A DNA stretch of 64,000 nt, from positions 50,778,001 to 50,842,000 of the forward strand of contig CM114272.1 in NCBI GenBank assembly GCA_050084515.1. The letters run 5' to 3'. Below, piece by piece: positions 24,340 to 35,889 of the stretch. The notes under the pieces were generated by a model. It was not told the origin of the DNA. It was given only the letters and a program-made list of their open reading frames with translations, and did no database searches. The position numbers were made by a program, and so were the translations under genes. The DNA comes from Blasia pusilla (Eukaryota > Marchantiophyta > Marchantiopsida > Blasiales). How positions within the stretch are numbered: the stretch's first letter is position 1; the number at the start of each line of letters is the position of its first letter.

Positions 24340-25345
24340 TCCTAAGCTGAAAATCCATGTAAAGCAATTCAGGTCCATCGCTTGACCCAAGACATGACGT
24401 AGTGGTGCCTTCGATAGTGATGATACTGCCGTCACCCCTGTGGGGAATCCCATCGCTCTCTCATCGGCTTTGGGCTTCACCTACCTCTATACCTGGTCAT
24501 CCCAAACCAAGCCAGGTCCGGCCTCCTTGAATGCATAGGAAGCGGGAAAACTCACCAATGTGGGAAAGGAGGCTCGTGGCATGCCAATCATGTTGACCAC
24601 AGTCAACGGAGGTGGATCATCGTGCCTCACTGCTTGTGATTGACGGCCCAGATCCAATATATAATCCACCAACAAATCAAAGGGACGCTCCACTCTTGCA
24701 TAAGTCCTCCGCAATACCTCATGTGATACCAAGTTGGTACACCAAAGACGCGGGCGATGTGCTCATAAACCCACACTCGCTGCATCTAAGAACACTGCTG
24801 GGCCGCTCCATGCGCACACCTGATGTGCACTCGTCACCATGCGAGACCTCGAATCGCCCAAAATTGGCACATTCTCCAAAATATATGCTGGAGAACGAGA
24901 CTAATGCTCCTGTAAATGTTGCAAGATCCACATCATCTCCCAAAACAACCTAGATCGACAGTCAGCTAACCTGCTACCTCATCCAGTACTCGATTGGCCC
25001 TAACACGGAAAACCAGCAATGACCAAGTCTATGGTCCCTACCCGCTCCAAGTCCTGCGCCCCCAGCAATGAAATGTCCCTCGGTAGGGAACTCTGGTAAC
25101 CCTGAATGGAGGACGCAGACAACAAGTCGGGAAAACGGAGGCGTAATAACGCCACATGGTGAAGTGAAACGCGCCTTGCAACATCATCAATCTCCACATA
25201 CAAGTACTGCTGCACGCGCACTCTAGCGTGCAAAACAGCAGCTAACCCAGTGCTGATCCCTCCAAAGAGATCCAACACCCGAATACCCTTCTCTGGGATG
25301 CACCACACAATCGGGGTGGTGTCCAAAGAGGTCATAGCAACACAT
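24340..25345 (-). pseudogene. DNMT3-like cytosine-5 DNA methyltransferase inside a gypsy element
   Basis: One frame of about 335 codons without frameshift, broken by six stops (TAG at 24997, 24901, 24487 and 24481; TGA at 24976 and 24763). It shows the cytosine-5 methyltransferase motifs in order: motif I VLDLFGGISTG (25249-25278, S-adenosylmethionine binding), motif IV GFPC with the catalytic Cys (25000-25011), then GQSSTG, motif VI ENV (24868-24876), motif VIII AHRPRLW (24742-24762), and motifs IX/X AMGFPTG and LGQAMDLN (24367-24390). AHRxR before an aromatic residue and the single GFP block near the end resemble DNMT3 more than DNMT1 or CMT. The enzyme would methylate cytosine, here perhaps the element's own DNA. 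It runs directly into the RT. A host gene is excluded by its retroelement flanks. Confidence 0.88.
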
Positions 25346-25353
25346 TCTCTCTT

Positions 25354-25873
25354 TGTAAAATAAGATCCAATCTCTCTTACAACACCATAGTTCTCACATG
25401 TGTGCACTCTCACATGTCTCTCTCAATGTCAAACCAAACCCACTCTCCTAATGAGAGGCTTGGGTTACACTCACAAGGCAAGCAAGACCATAGCTCCGCC
25501 GCCTCATGCCAAGAGGTTCAACAAAGAGAGAATGAGCTCTCAAACTCTCTCTCCTTGAGGTATACCCCTCCCCTCTCCCAAGCTCTCTCCATGGTAACCT
25601 ATGCTCCCAAGTCACCTCCTTGGCTCTTGACCTGATGTAGGAGGTCAAGGGCCACTTACCAAAAATAGAAAGTCGATCATAAACACAAAATGGTACTTAC
25701 ATAAAATAGTAAGTTGCTTAATATGGCTCCAAATGAGCCAAAACAAAGGGAAAACCTGCTCTCTCAAGTTTCCCGGGGTCTCAGTAGGTCATCCTCGACC
25801 TACTGAGCATGTCTCCACTACTCACAAAGGCGCTCTACTAGATCTCACTGATCTATCCTAAAAGACGTGACAC
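25354..25873 (-). mobile_element. 5' LTR (LTR1 type) of gypsy copy B
   Basis: Starts TGTCACGTCTTTTAGG at 25873 and matches 11907-12406 and 58340-58830 almost base for base. Similarity to the 58.3 kb copy continues past TTATTTTACA through AAGAGAGAATG, then stops where methyltransferase coding sequence begins. The LTR seems to be cut and joined to pol within about 14 bp of shared sequence. Confidence 0.8.
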
Positions 25874-26929
25874 CGTCCGTTCCTTTCTCAAGCCCCGTTC
25901 GGCCTATTTCCTTCTCGCTTGGCCCTCCTCTCTCTTCCACATTAACTCCTCCTTAGGTACAACGTACCTTCCTTAGCTCCTTGGAGCCTTCAGCCTTGGA
26001 ACGACTCCTTATCGAGCCGTGGCCCCCTTCCTTCCCATGTACCTTCTCTCCCAACGTTTCTAGCAGAGCATCCTCTACGTTCCGCCCACAACAACTCCTC
26101 TTCCTAAGGCACAAGGTCCTATGTAAGACCCTGCCCTTCTCCTCAGTAGCCTTCACATCCCCCCACCCAATTCTAGTTCCCTGCCTCCTACCTCCCGCTC
26201 TCTAGGAGTCATAGTGGCTCCTCCTTGTCTCCTCTCCTGGCCCTAGACTACCTAGCTCTAGTCTAACGTCCCCCAAGGCCGGCGTCCCTATGCAGGCGCA
26301 TGGCCCTATGCAGCCCGGCTCCTTTGCTCCCTCACTCCCTCGGACCCTACACCTTTCCGGCCTCCAGCCATGTGTCAAGCTCCCGACTGCCTTACTCTCG
26401 ACTTCTAGCCCCCTGTGGCACAGCTCCGCTAGGTTCGCATCTTCAGCAACCCTCCGTCTAAGTACAATAGTCGGCCTCCCTTCTAACGGGCACGCCACCC
26501 TATCTACGGCTACCCAACCCTCCACCTTTTGCCATGCTCTTTCGACCACGTGCGCCTTCTTCCGGTCCTTGCAAAATTTGGCGACTCTACTCGACGTAAT
26601 AGTGCCCGCACCCTAATCCTGCCCTAGGCGGCTACGACCTAGCTCTCATGGCGGCAACCATGGTCTTGCCCTAACCTTCTCTCTTCTTGTTTTCCGACAC
26701 TCACTCACGAACACTTGCCGCTACCCTCCGCTGCTGTCCCCCATCAACCCGTACCAGCAAAATCCACGGCCTCTCGAACCTACAAAAATGACAGAAAAAT
26801 GCGACACACACGTCTCCAAGGGCTTCTCACGGAGGCAACTCGCTTGCCTACCTGCAAACAAAGAATTCCCCCCTGCCCCCTCGCATGTGTGTCGTGTAAA
26901 ATCAAGAGTAGTGAAATAGGTTTTCCCAG
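25874..26929 (-). mobile_element. C-rich leader portion, probably of copy C
   Basis: Pyrimidine-rich on the plus strand and without recognisable genes. Its right part (26780-26929) aligns with 11690-11774 plus 12407-12480, the uninterrupted version of the site of the solo LTR. It lies between an LTR2-type LTR and copy B. Confidence 0.5.
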
Positions 26930-27376
26930 CCTAAAACTCCACTCATGAATCTACATCGACATATCGAACCCTTTGCTATGAGGGAATCCGAACGCTAGCA
27001 CCCTAACTCCAACACACCCACACACATCTATGCAAGAGAGGCACTCCTAAGGCTCAACATGAGAAAGATGTCTTGGAAAAGCCATCTTCCTCACTCTTAT
27101 ACCCTTGGAAAGAGCCAAAAGGCTCTTCCCCCAAAAATAGCCCTACTAACGGTAACCCGCGTGCACAGGTTATCAAATGATCATTGACTCGGTCAACAAG
27201 TCACCTGATGGACTAAAACCAAAATAGGGAAATTGCCGTAAATGACGTTCCCAACACAACAGACATGTCGCCAACCTCATCTGACATCCCGGGATGAAGT
27301 TACACCCGAATAGCCTGCTGATTGTCTATGTCGTCGACGCGATAGAACTCTACCTACGTCGAAATAAGATGTGACA
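26930..27376 (-). mobile_element. LTR2-type LTR, probably 5' LTR of copy C
   Basis: Starts TGTCACATCTTATTT at 27376 (minus strand) and aligns with 12480-13385 minus its insertion and with 6760-7330. It carries only a short CA tract at 27012-27026. It shows the empty site of the hAT-like element near 27325. The left boundary is approximate. Confidence 0.65.
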
Positions 27377-27429
27377 TCTTGGCCTAAAGATCGTGGTGTT
27401 GATATTAGCTGAACACTATGGATATTCTA

Positions 27430-27545
27430 CTCAAAACGGGACTAAAAGGGGTTTTTGGCCTACTGGTTTGGCTTGCGGGTTTTTGGCTCTCTATGCCCCC
27501 CTCTTTTGTATCTCTGATGGGTTTTCCATCAAGCATTTTTTTTGA
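27430..27545 (+). mobile_element. LINE 3'-end fragment with terminal hairpin
   Basis: Carries TTTTGGCTCTCTATGCCCCC, CCTCTTTTGTATCT and the palindrome GATGGGTTTTCCATC (27516-27530). It matches the reverse complement of 38734-38800. No coding part remains. Confidence 0.65.
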
Positions 27546-28029
27546 AGTTCATTCCTTCTTTAAAAAGGGGCTAAAGAGCCCTAGAGGCCATTACAAAGGA
27601 ATTTTCCCATATTGGTAGCCTTGGGACCTTAGAGGAACATGCAACTATATTTATGTTCTCAAGTTTGTCATAGCATTTTATGTTGCTATTTTGGCTCTTT
27701 GGTCGAGCAGCTATATGTGGGTCTAGACTCTATAGGTTGTGCTTCTAGAAGTAGTTGAACGTAGTCGAAGAACCAACAACGTCTAAACATCTGACGGCCA
27801 AAGGACATCTTCCTCAAGCGCACAACTTTTGGAAATTAGAATTTAATGTACATGCGGCACATAATTTAGAGTGGGCGGTTAATCCACAATTGGTGGATAA
27901 TTTTCAATTGGTGAATATTCCCAACTAGGCAGATATTGATTGATTTGAGTTGATGACCATTGTATAATTATCATCACTCATGGACATCCTAAAAATTGAT
28001 AATTATAGTGTGCCTAAATTTGTGTATTT

Positions 28030-28650
28030 GTTGTTATGTAGGTATGACATGTGGTTCTCTAAATTGGAATGACACCATGTGCAAAGAATTGCACATATTG
28101 CAACATATATTCTCGAGCTTCAACCATAGAAGTTTGCTCGTTGGGCTTTCCCCTTGGCATAGTATGGAAAAGGGACTTCTAACCTTGTTGAGGTCATAAA
28201 TTTTTCCATAAAACCAATTCAAGATTTCCCTCCATTGGGTATAGCTCAAATGATGTGGAATTACATCATGAAGACATACATGTGTAGAGAGAAAAATGGA
28301 GGCAATTCATCTCGATAAACATACTACCTTACTAACCACTTATGCACTATTGTGGTATCATGATAATGAGGCTAATTGTGAAGGGTAAGAAATGAATACA
28401 TATGATGAGTTTAATGTGCTTGTCACTTCTACAAGTAATTGGCAAGTAATTGTTCTATTGGCCCCAAAGTTTTTATGCTCTTGTCTAGAGTTCCAAGACA
28501 CACGATGGCCTTGCTCTCATGTGATAGCATGGGATGGGATACACATACCTTGTGCCGACTAACGATTACATTGAGTACATCTAAGCTAGAAGTATTCCAA
28601 TAGTAGAGAGTGACAAGTTTATACCATCATGGGACTGCCCCCCCCAAAAA
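28030..28650 (+). pseudogene. MULE transposase C-terminal remnant (SWIM zinc finger)
   Basis: Translated pieces on the plus strand read WAFPLA, YGKGTSNLVEVINFSI and MMWNYIMKTY (28140-28290). These correspond to the conserved tail of MuDR-type transposases, where a Thr-Ser-Asn-x-x-Glu block follows the catalytic core. At 28476-28530 comes a SWIM-type finger, CSCLEFQDTRWPCSHVIAW. After it, SIPIVESDKFIPSWDCPPP is the usual proline-rich run-out. Stops and frame changes interrupt it and the catalytic part upstream is not recognisable. A host gene derived from MULE is unlikely given the breaks. Confidence 0.7.
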
Positions 28651-31600
28651 AAAAAAAAAACTATTTGAACAGGTAGACATCGTGTGGTGCATATCCCTAG
28701 TGGAGGATGCAAACATGCTAAAGGGGAGGATACATCAGCCACGATCCATTATTGTATCGATGAAGGTATCATTTTCCAAGAGGAGGCTCTAGAGGTATCA
28801 AATTCCAATGTCCAACAACTTAAGAAGTTATTCCTATTTTGAAGGGTCAAAGCTATGTTTATATTGGAAGAAGATGTTGCGGGCATTTCTTAAGAGAAGG
28901 GCATGATTGTCTTACTTGTACTAAAGAAATAGCTCATATAGCCACACGCTTCATTGTAGGTGGAAGGAATTGAAGGTGGAAAATTCCCAGATCTCAAAGG
29001 GTTTATAACAATGTTATAGCAGATGATGTTACCACCATGGAAGCATCAAATGTACTTCAAATGTGCAGCATCAAATTGAAAATGATAATGATGGTGAATA
29101 TATGGATGACCTAGAAGCTTGGCTTAGAGCCCACATTTACATCAATATACATTCAGATATTAATTTTGAGGTATTTTCCATTGTAGCGGCACTTGGTATT
29201 ACTATGCCACGCGAAGAGATTAGCAAAAACAAATGCTTATTAGGAAATTTAAATCCTAGTAGTAGCAATGAGTGTAGGAAAATGAGTGATCATGATGTTC
29301 ACGAGCCCCTGTCCTAATGCTTTTGATAGACATGAAGCTTCATATAGTGACACCCTAGAGGAATAAAATTTAGTAGAATACATAGGACCCTCTAGAGACC
29401 TAGACAAGAATTGGCACTTAGTCACGGATTGCCAATTCGATACCCAATTCAACCCTAATGAGGAGGCATATTATATCAATGTTGTTGAGGAGGCTACAAC
29501 AGAATGTAACGTTGAAGTGTATTCGCAATAGTAGTGTACCTTTTTATGATAGTGTAGACTCTATTAATAGCCACAAAAACTTAAGCTATTAAGAAATTTT
29601 CCTATCAACTTTTTTGCAAAACCATCTATGTACATGCTCTTGTAGCAATGCAAATGTTTTTTGTCCATGATCTTGTCAGAAGGAATATAATTTCAACATT
29701 CATGATGGGTAAAATTGGTTGCTAGGGTTGATTGGTGGAAGAATTTGTAGTGGATGATGCCTAGATCCTCTCGGTGATAGTGTTGGCTAGCCTGGGCCAA
29801 CCGTAGGCCCTATCGGTCCTCTATGGGTCTTGAGTCCATCCTTAGTGGGCCTACCGTGGGCTGGTGCAGGCCAGGCAGGCTTGATGCATGCCATGTGCGG
29901 GCTTGATGCAGGCTTGGCAAGGGCTTGTAGCACGCATATTTGTTCGATTTCCTACTCGCACTTATTACCACGTCCCAAGCATGCGCAAGCAATCGGGGTA
30001 TCAAAAAACTTTGGTTGAGGGATCCATTGGGCATATTCGTGGACATGTCTCTTGGATGGACAAGTTTGTTTCCAAGCAAGATTGACACCAACACATAAAC
30101 CAGGAAGAGCCAAGAATGAACAAAAAATATCTCATCCATCTTGAGAACACTACTCATGGTTACAAGCATGCATATGAATTGCTTCTTAGCATTTGGTTGT
30201 TGTTGGCGCAGTTGAACCGTTGCTTCCATATGAAAGAGAATCTAAAGTTTGCTCCAGCTAGCATATTTTCAATTGCATGTTAGGTGTGGGAAGGAAGTAT
30301 AGTTTATTGGGCAAAGTGTATATACCAAAAAAATCAGTATGAAGCAATGAAATGAAGCAACTGCTAAGTCCACCGGCAAAGAAGGAGAAGGTTGGAGTTG
30401 GGGTTTTGTCGGAAATTCTCTTCAACCATAGTAATGATCCACTAAACCAAGTGACTGTGGAAATTTTCGCAAGCAAGGGCGGTGCAAAATTTGGATTCTA
30501 CATTCAGCTAGAAGGAAGAGAGTGAGCCATATGCCCCTCCCAAATTGGCATCACGCTCATCTAGAAGAAAGACTACAGTAGGAGATGAAAATTTGGAAGG
30601 AAACGTGTCAGATCCTCACAAGGTCCTTGTAATAAGATCCGTATTCCTTAAAAGGATAAACGCACTACCCCAATCAATATCGCATCTTTGTGTGAGGTAG
30701 ATTCTGCAACTACTATCATTTCACTCTTTCACTGCCTTGTAGCGTGTACTATATGTAATGGGGAGACTAGGGCAAAAATCGCATAGTTCTTTATTGTTTG
30801 CGTCTAATCAAAGTGAGCGCATGGTGATTCAACTCGATATGAGGTGGATTGCGTCAAATCACAATAAATGCACATTGCTTAGGGTTAAGGTGTCATAGTG
30901 CAAGAAATGAAGTAGGCCAAGATTCTGTCTAAACTGACTCATGTAATGCCTTTCATATAAGTTAAGTTTGTCGTGTTATTTCTTTGATAGACTATGTGTG
31001 TTATTACAGGAGAAAAAACATCAGCGGCATCTAGGGACCTAAATGGCAATATTGTACCATCGAGTGGTACTCTTTTGAGTGGAGGTGCAAAGGTAGGTAA
31101 AACATACGTTGAGATTAACCTAATCTTGATATTTCTAGTTGATAACTTATAATTTATGAACATAAATTTGAAAGCCAAGATATAAACTTGACAAATTGCA
31201 TCCTTTGTTTCTTTGGTAACGTGGCCAGCTACTCATAGTTGGATCTAAGGCTTGCTTTCGCCTCCCTCCTCACCATCTGTGGTTTATGACAATGGAAGCA
31301 TAATATGGCATATTCTGTGTCAACATAGAGCGGGCTCAACCTGCCATTGTGTATAATGACAATCAATCCATGTCATTACACTGCATAGTTTTCAGTTGCG
31401 TCCATGTTAACGTTTGATTGGCTCATTCATTCAAGATTTTCTTAGAACTAAGTGAAAGTGACCCAATCGATGGAGGACTCATTTGTCCTACTTTAGTCAA
31501 AGATACTATACTTTACTCAAAGAAGTCCTTTATTTCCTCACTTGAGGCAATCCTATTATCAAAGGTGGAGATTTAATTTAGACTTTACCATATTGGACTA

Positions 31601-33721
31601 TATTGTTCTAGCTATGTTCCCATGAAAAAAAACCCTTACTTACTATGAGTATGGTTTAAGTGTAGGGAGAGAGAGGAACATCAAGACCATAGCATAATAA
31701 ATCAAGAATTCATCATCTCGGTATTCACAAACCACCAACACAAAAGGAGGGAAGTGCAATTCCGAAGGAGCCTAGGACTCCTTGTATTGTATCACAAATG
31801 GCGCCATCGAGGCATCGAGTTGGGAGAAAGAATAATACCTCATGAGCCTATTTTGAATGCCAAGGAGAGTAAGGATGATGCTCCAATCATTGACGCACAA
31901 GTAGTAATAGAGGAAGTGGTATTAGACATCAACAAGAACTTCACATTAGAAGAGGGTGGTGTAGATGACATATGTTTGGAGGAGAGAGTTGTAGCAATTG
32001 GGGAGAGGAATGCCACTACTACCTTTGATCCGCCTATCAACCAATTATCCATATGAGATGAAGGAGGTGAACATGCTGCCAATGATTGGAGCAATGAATG
32101 TGAGGACATACTAGAGTGGCCTTTCCTGTTGTGTGGAAGCCTTGGGATGATTAGACACAGATGAAGGATGGGATGTTCCACCTATAAGTCAATGGGGACA
32201 AAGCGGGCTATTAGAAAGGCATAGTGGTGATATTGGAAAAATGGAAACGTCTGGGAATCTTATAAAAAAAACCCGCTTCAAGCATAGATGAAGCAAATTG
32301 ACTGCTTGGAGCATACACAAGAAGAACTTTTTTAGTAGCAAGGACTACTCCCTTCATGGTGAGCTAAAGAATCCAAAACATTGAGAAGATAATGATTGAA
32401 AGCCATGCCAAGACATCTGACTTTGTGTTAATAAATTGGGATATTCAAACAGTGGAAGCGTTCCAATTGAACCGACTATGCCAAAAGTAGTCAATCCAAG
32501 ATGTAGACATACAAGCTCAAATCAAAAGTGAGTCTCCAAAGGTCCATTTTCTTATAATTGGGTAGGCTCAAACCTCCAATCCAATTTTGATTGATGTGTA
32601 TGTGTACCTCTGAAGGTTGCAAATAGTGATCGCTTACAAATTTGTATAAAATAGAATGAGGCAAATGAATTACTTTTGGGAAATGTAAATTGCAAGCATG
32701 AAGCAAATTGGTGAGACCATTCTAATTGACGATGTTGGGAAGGGTGGAGAAGTTCCAAGTGCAAATGTTGAACTACCATTGATGAGTACAAAGAAGGATA
32801 TGGAAATGGTAGTAACTTTCAATTAAGCATCCTTCTTCCAAATTCCTTCCATGAAATAGTGAATATTTTTTTCAGCCTTTTTTCATGTTTGTGCATATTC
32901 ATATGGTTGCTAATATATGGGTGGCCCAAGGTGGCTAGCTCACAAGAACGTGTAGTAGTCTATGCAACTACTCCGCCTATTGAGAGTAAGAGCTCTATGT
33001 TTGTCTCCTAATCACAATGATCGCCTACAAAAATTATTGTGATTAGTGCAAATATTATTATGACTAGGATACTATTAATGATAATCTTCACCTCATATTA
33101 TTATTATGATTAGACAAAGATTATTGTGATTGTGATGAAGAACTCTATTATTATGATAAGTGCAAAGATTATTGTGGATTGGTAGCTACACTAGATTTGA
33201 AACAGATTTGAAAAAGTTCAGTATACGTATTTATTTATAATCATAAAAAATACATATAATGGAAAAGTTAAAATTTTGTTAAAAAATAAAAGAAAAATTG
33301 AAAATATCAAGAGAAAATCGAGAATGAGATTATAAGAAAAGGTAAGAAGGATAAGTTATGCAAACATCATTTTATGTATCTTCTTAAATTTGAGAAAGAA
33401 AATTGATTTCCTAATTTTAATGTCGAAACCAAATTTCCCTACCCTAATTTTGGTCAATATTTTACATTTAAATTTTTTTAGAGAAAGAAAATCCTAGGAA
33501 TCATTAATTGAGATTAAATTTTTTTACATATGGTATCCTAAATATTTCAAAGAAATTTTTAAACGATAAATATGAAAAAAGAATCAATTTAACAAATACT
33601 CTTAAAATATTGAAAATGAGATAAGAAATAGAAAACCCTCCCTCCACCCATTTTACTCTCTCCCTTTTTTTAACTTTACTACCCTCATGGGCCTCACCAA
33701 TGATTGGGGAGATCCGGGATT
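28651..33721. other. Unrecognised DNA with small repeats
   Basis: No gene is supported. A GC-rich patch at 29770-29935 (GGGCCTACCGTGGGCTGG, GCAGGCTTG repeats) resembles the interior of the hAT-like element at 12.85 kb. At 33010-33180 the words ATTATTGTGATT and TTAGTGCAAAGATTATTGTG recur irregularly. The frame at 31754-32056 is rich in Glu and Val with no motif. The rest is AT-rich, probably decayed repeats. Confidence 0.5.
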
Positions 33722-33880
33722 AGGAGTATTGCTAGCCGGTTAAATTTGAGAATTTCCGATTGATTTAAAAGTTGCTTACTAAAACGGTTGGAATTCGAGT
33801 AGGTCCTTTGTATTTCGTATCTCAAAACCGGTTCAAAATCCGGAATTACGGTTTCCTATTGGACAGTCACTACGACGAAC
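33722..33880 (-). repeat. Dispersed ~150-bp repeat, copy 2 (inverted relative to 15.5 kb)
   Basis: The reverse complement aligns with 15530-15680 over about 150 bp with scattered substitutions. The flanks differ, so the boundaries are those of the repeat itself. Confidence 0.75.
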
Positions 33881-35880
33881 TTAAACCCTAAACGGCGTCC
33901 CGCGAAAAAACTCCCCGAACCCTAGGCCTCACCACCCTTAGTTCCTTTCGCACCTTAGATGGAGATGTACTTTCCATGGCCACGGATCCGAAGATCCCGA
34001 ACGAACTACGGAAATGGCGAGAGCATCCGCACCAATGGAGAAACGGCAAGGTTTTCTCGCTCTAACTTGCCAGTAATGTCTATATCCCGGGGACCCGGTG
34101 TCATTTACTATAGCGGGTCTGCAATGTGCAACAATCAAAGCCGACCACTACGGACATTCGGGTTCTCCATACTTAGGAAGGCACCTACGATAGTTTTTTG
34201 GCAGGCCTGCCAAGATGACTGTCGACTCGTGGTCGCGAAAAACCCTTCCTCAGCTGCTTCATAGCGCAGCGTTCTTACAGTGTTTCGGAAATGGCCAGCA
34301 GCCTACGATTCCCCAGTCCCACAAGGGTATGTCAAAATGACATGAATGATTGTTTTGCAAGCTGGGGAGCAACACAGGTGAACTAGCGGAGCCGCAGCTG
34401 GGGAGCCTATGCCTGCACTTTGCATGTAATCCCCATTTCTCAGCAAGCGTTGTTAGTAACGGAAGGCGTCCCACGTGAACCAATCATGGTTCGGGAAGTT
34501 CTACCGCTTTGAACGGTAGCGAAGCAAAGATCGATGCCAAAAGTATAGATTCAAAAGAAAATAAAAGGATTTCTACGCTGTCACGACACTCCGAATCGGT
34601 TGCATACGAAAAATCAATCTATCTTCGGCGTGTTCGAGTTTGCACATATCCGGACCTGGTTCGGTTCGAAAGCTGACCTGTTCGCAGCATCTTCTTGTCC
34701 GGTCCCTTCTTCTGACTCCACTCACGGTTGAGATGATCCCTATGGGATTCCAAAACCGCGCGTACATGTTCTCACAAAGTACCTTTAACATTGACTTGTG
34801 CAGAGTTACTCTATGAACAACACAGGCCACATCTGGCATGATTCATGAATCACGATATGTTAGTTAATGATGTATTTGTTCGAGTAAGGAGTCATTGAAC
34901 AAGTGTAAAACTCCAGGGTTCCTAACATAATTCCCGAAGCAACTTTAGTGCGCCTCCTGATCGAAATGTGGTAAATGCTGGGGACTTTCAGTGTGTTTCA
35001 ATGAGAACAGAATCCGGGAGCTATGACTGTACCAGCGCAACTTGTCAGGTCGTTTATTGTCCTTCCAATACGATGCATCCTCTCCACGAATCGGACCATG
35101 ACCTTTGTTCAAGGGACGTCGCAGAAACGAGTTGAGGAGGGCGGCGGCAGGATTCTGTCCAACCTTCCATCATCACACCTCCCTCAGTGGGCAAGTCGTA
35201 ATGCACTTCTCTTGCGCGAGCCCGCCACCGCGGCCACCCTCAAGAAAGAGATAGATCCATGTGACTATGGTGCAGACCAAACCCTGAACCGAAACCAACC
35301 CCTGAACCGTGACCCATCTACCTACGACCACCGCAGATATGAACTGCACCATTACAAGGTCGTACTCATATATCTGTTGGTACGCACGAGCGCGTGAGAG
35401 TAAAATCGAGATCATTTTCACAGTGAGCAAGAATCCGATAAGATGGATTTGGACATGTCCACGAGATCTGTTCTTGCCGGTCCAGAAACCCAACCGTATC
35501 CGTTTCCATTGCAAAAGCCTGACCTGCTAGATCTCCTAACCCTCCATGACCCCGCGATATTGGATATCCGTCCCCAAACCGTAGTCAATCTGATCAGCGT
35601 CGGCACGTACCCTCTCCCTTGATTGTTTGACTACTGTTTAAAACCCTGTTTCAACCTACGGCTTCTTCTTCCTCCATGACTTATTCGCTCGGACAGATGG
35701 TCGCCTAGATGGTCGAAGTCGGAATCCACTGTTACCGGGGAGATATCCAAATCGGAATGAATGTTAACCATCATTGACCGACCTTCATTTGTTATCGTCG
35801 ACTTTGGCTGAGCTTTAAGGATCCGCGGACCCCGAGATCCGGCAGGATTGCGCCTAGTGAAGGATAAAAGACAAAGGAAT
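33881..35880. other. GC-richer DNA without a recognised gene
   Basis: Frames up to about 124 codons occur on both strands, but none carries a domain, signal or splice pattern that I can support. The GC level is higher than that of the AT-rich neighbours. No RNA gene is recognised. Confidence 0.45.
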
Positions 35881-35889
35881 ATAAATTTT

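Larger units (their letters stand above)
21122..25873 (-). mobile_element. Gypsy copy B carrying a DNA methyltransferase
   Basis: A minus-strand Ty3/gypsy element of about 4.75 kb. It runs LTR (25873 down to about 25354), DNMT3-like methyltransferase, RT, RNase H, integrase and the last ~80 bp of an LTR ending GCGCAAGACA at 21122. Gag and protease are missing, as is most of the 3' LTR. The coding part is decayed by stops and frame changes. It sits between the 5' part (25874-27376) and the 3' part (18285-21121) of a related copy C in the same orientation. This suggests insertion into that element's leader, though no clear target duplication is seen. Confidence 0.8.

Noticed and set aside
25000-25413. 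A host DNA methyltransferase gene
   Set aside because: It runs directly into RT on the same strand, starts next to an LTR, has no introns and carries six stops. A retroelement domain explains it better.
34660-34700. tRNA-like box (GGTTCGAA)
   Set aside because: No matching A box, acceptor stem or cloverleaf could be formed around it. No tRNA was found in the window.
34573-34839. Minus-strand 88-codon frame as a gene
   Set aside because: No motif, no conservation visible and no splice context. Frames of this size are expected in GC-richer DNA.
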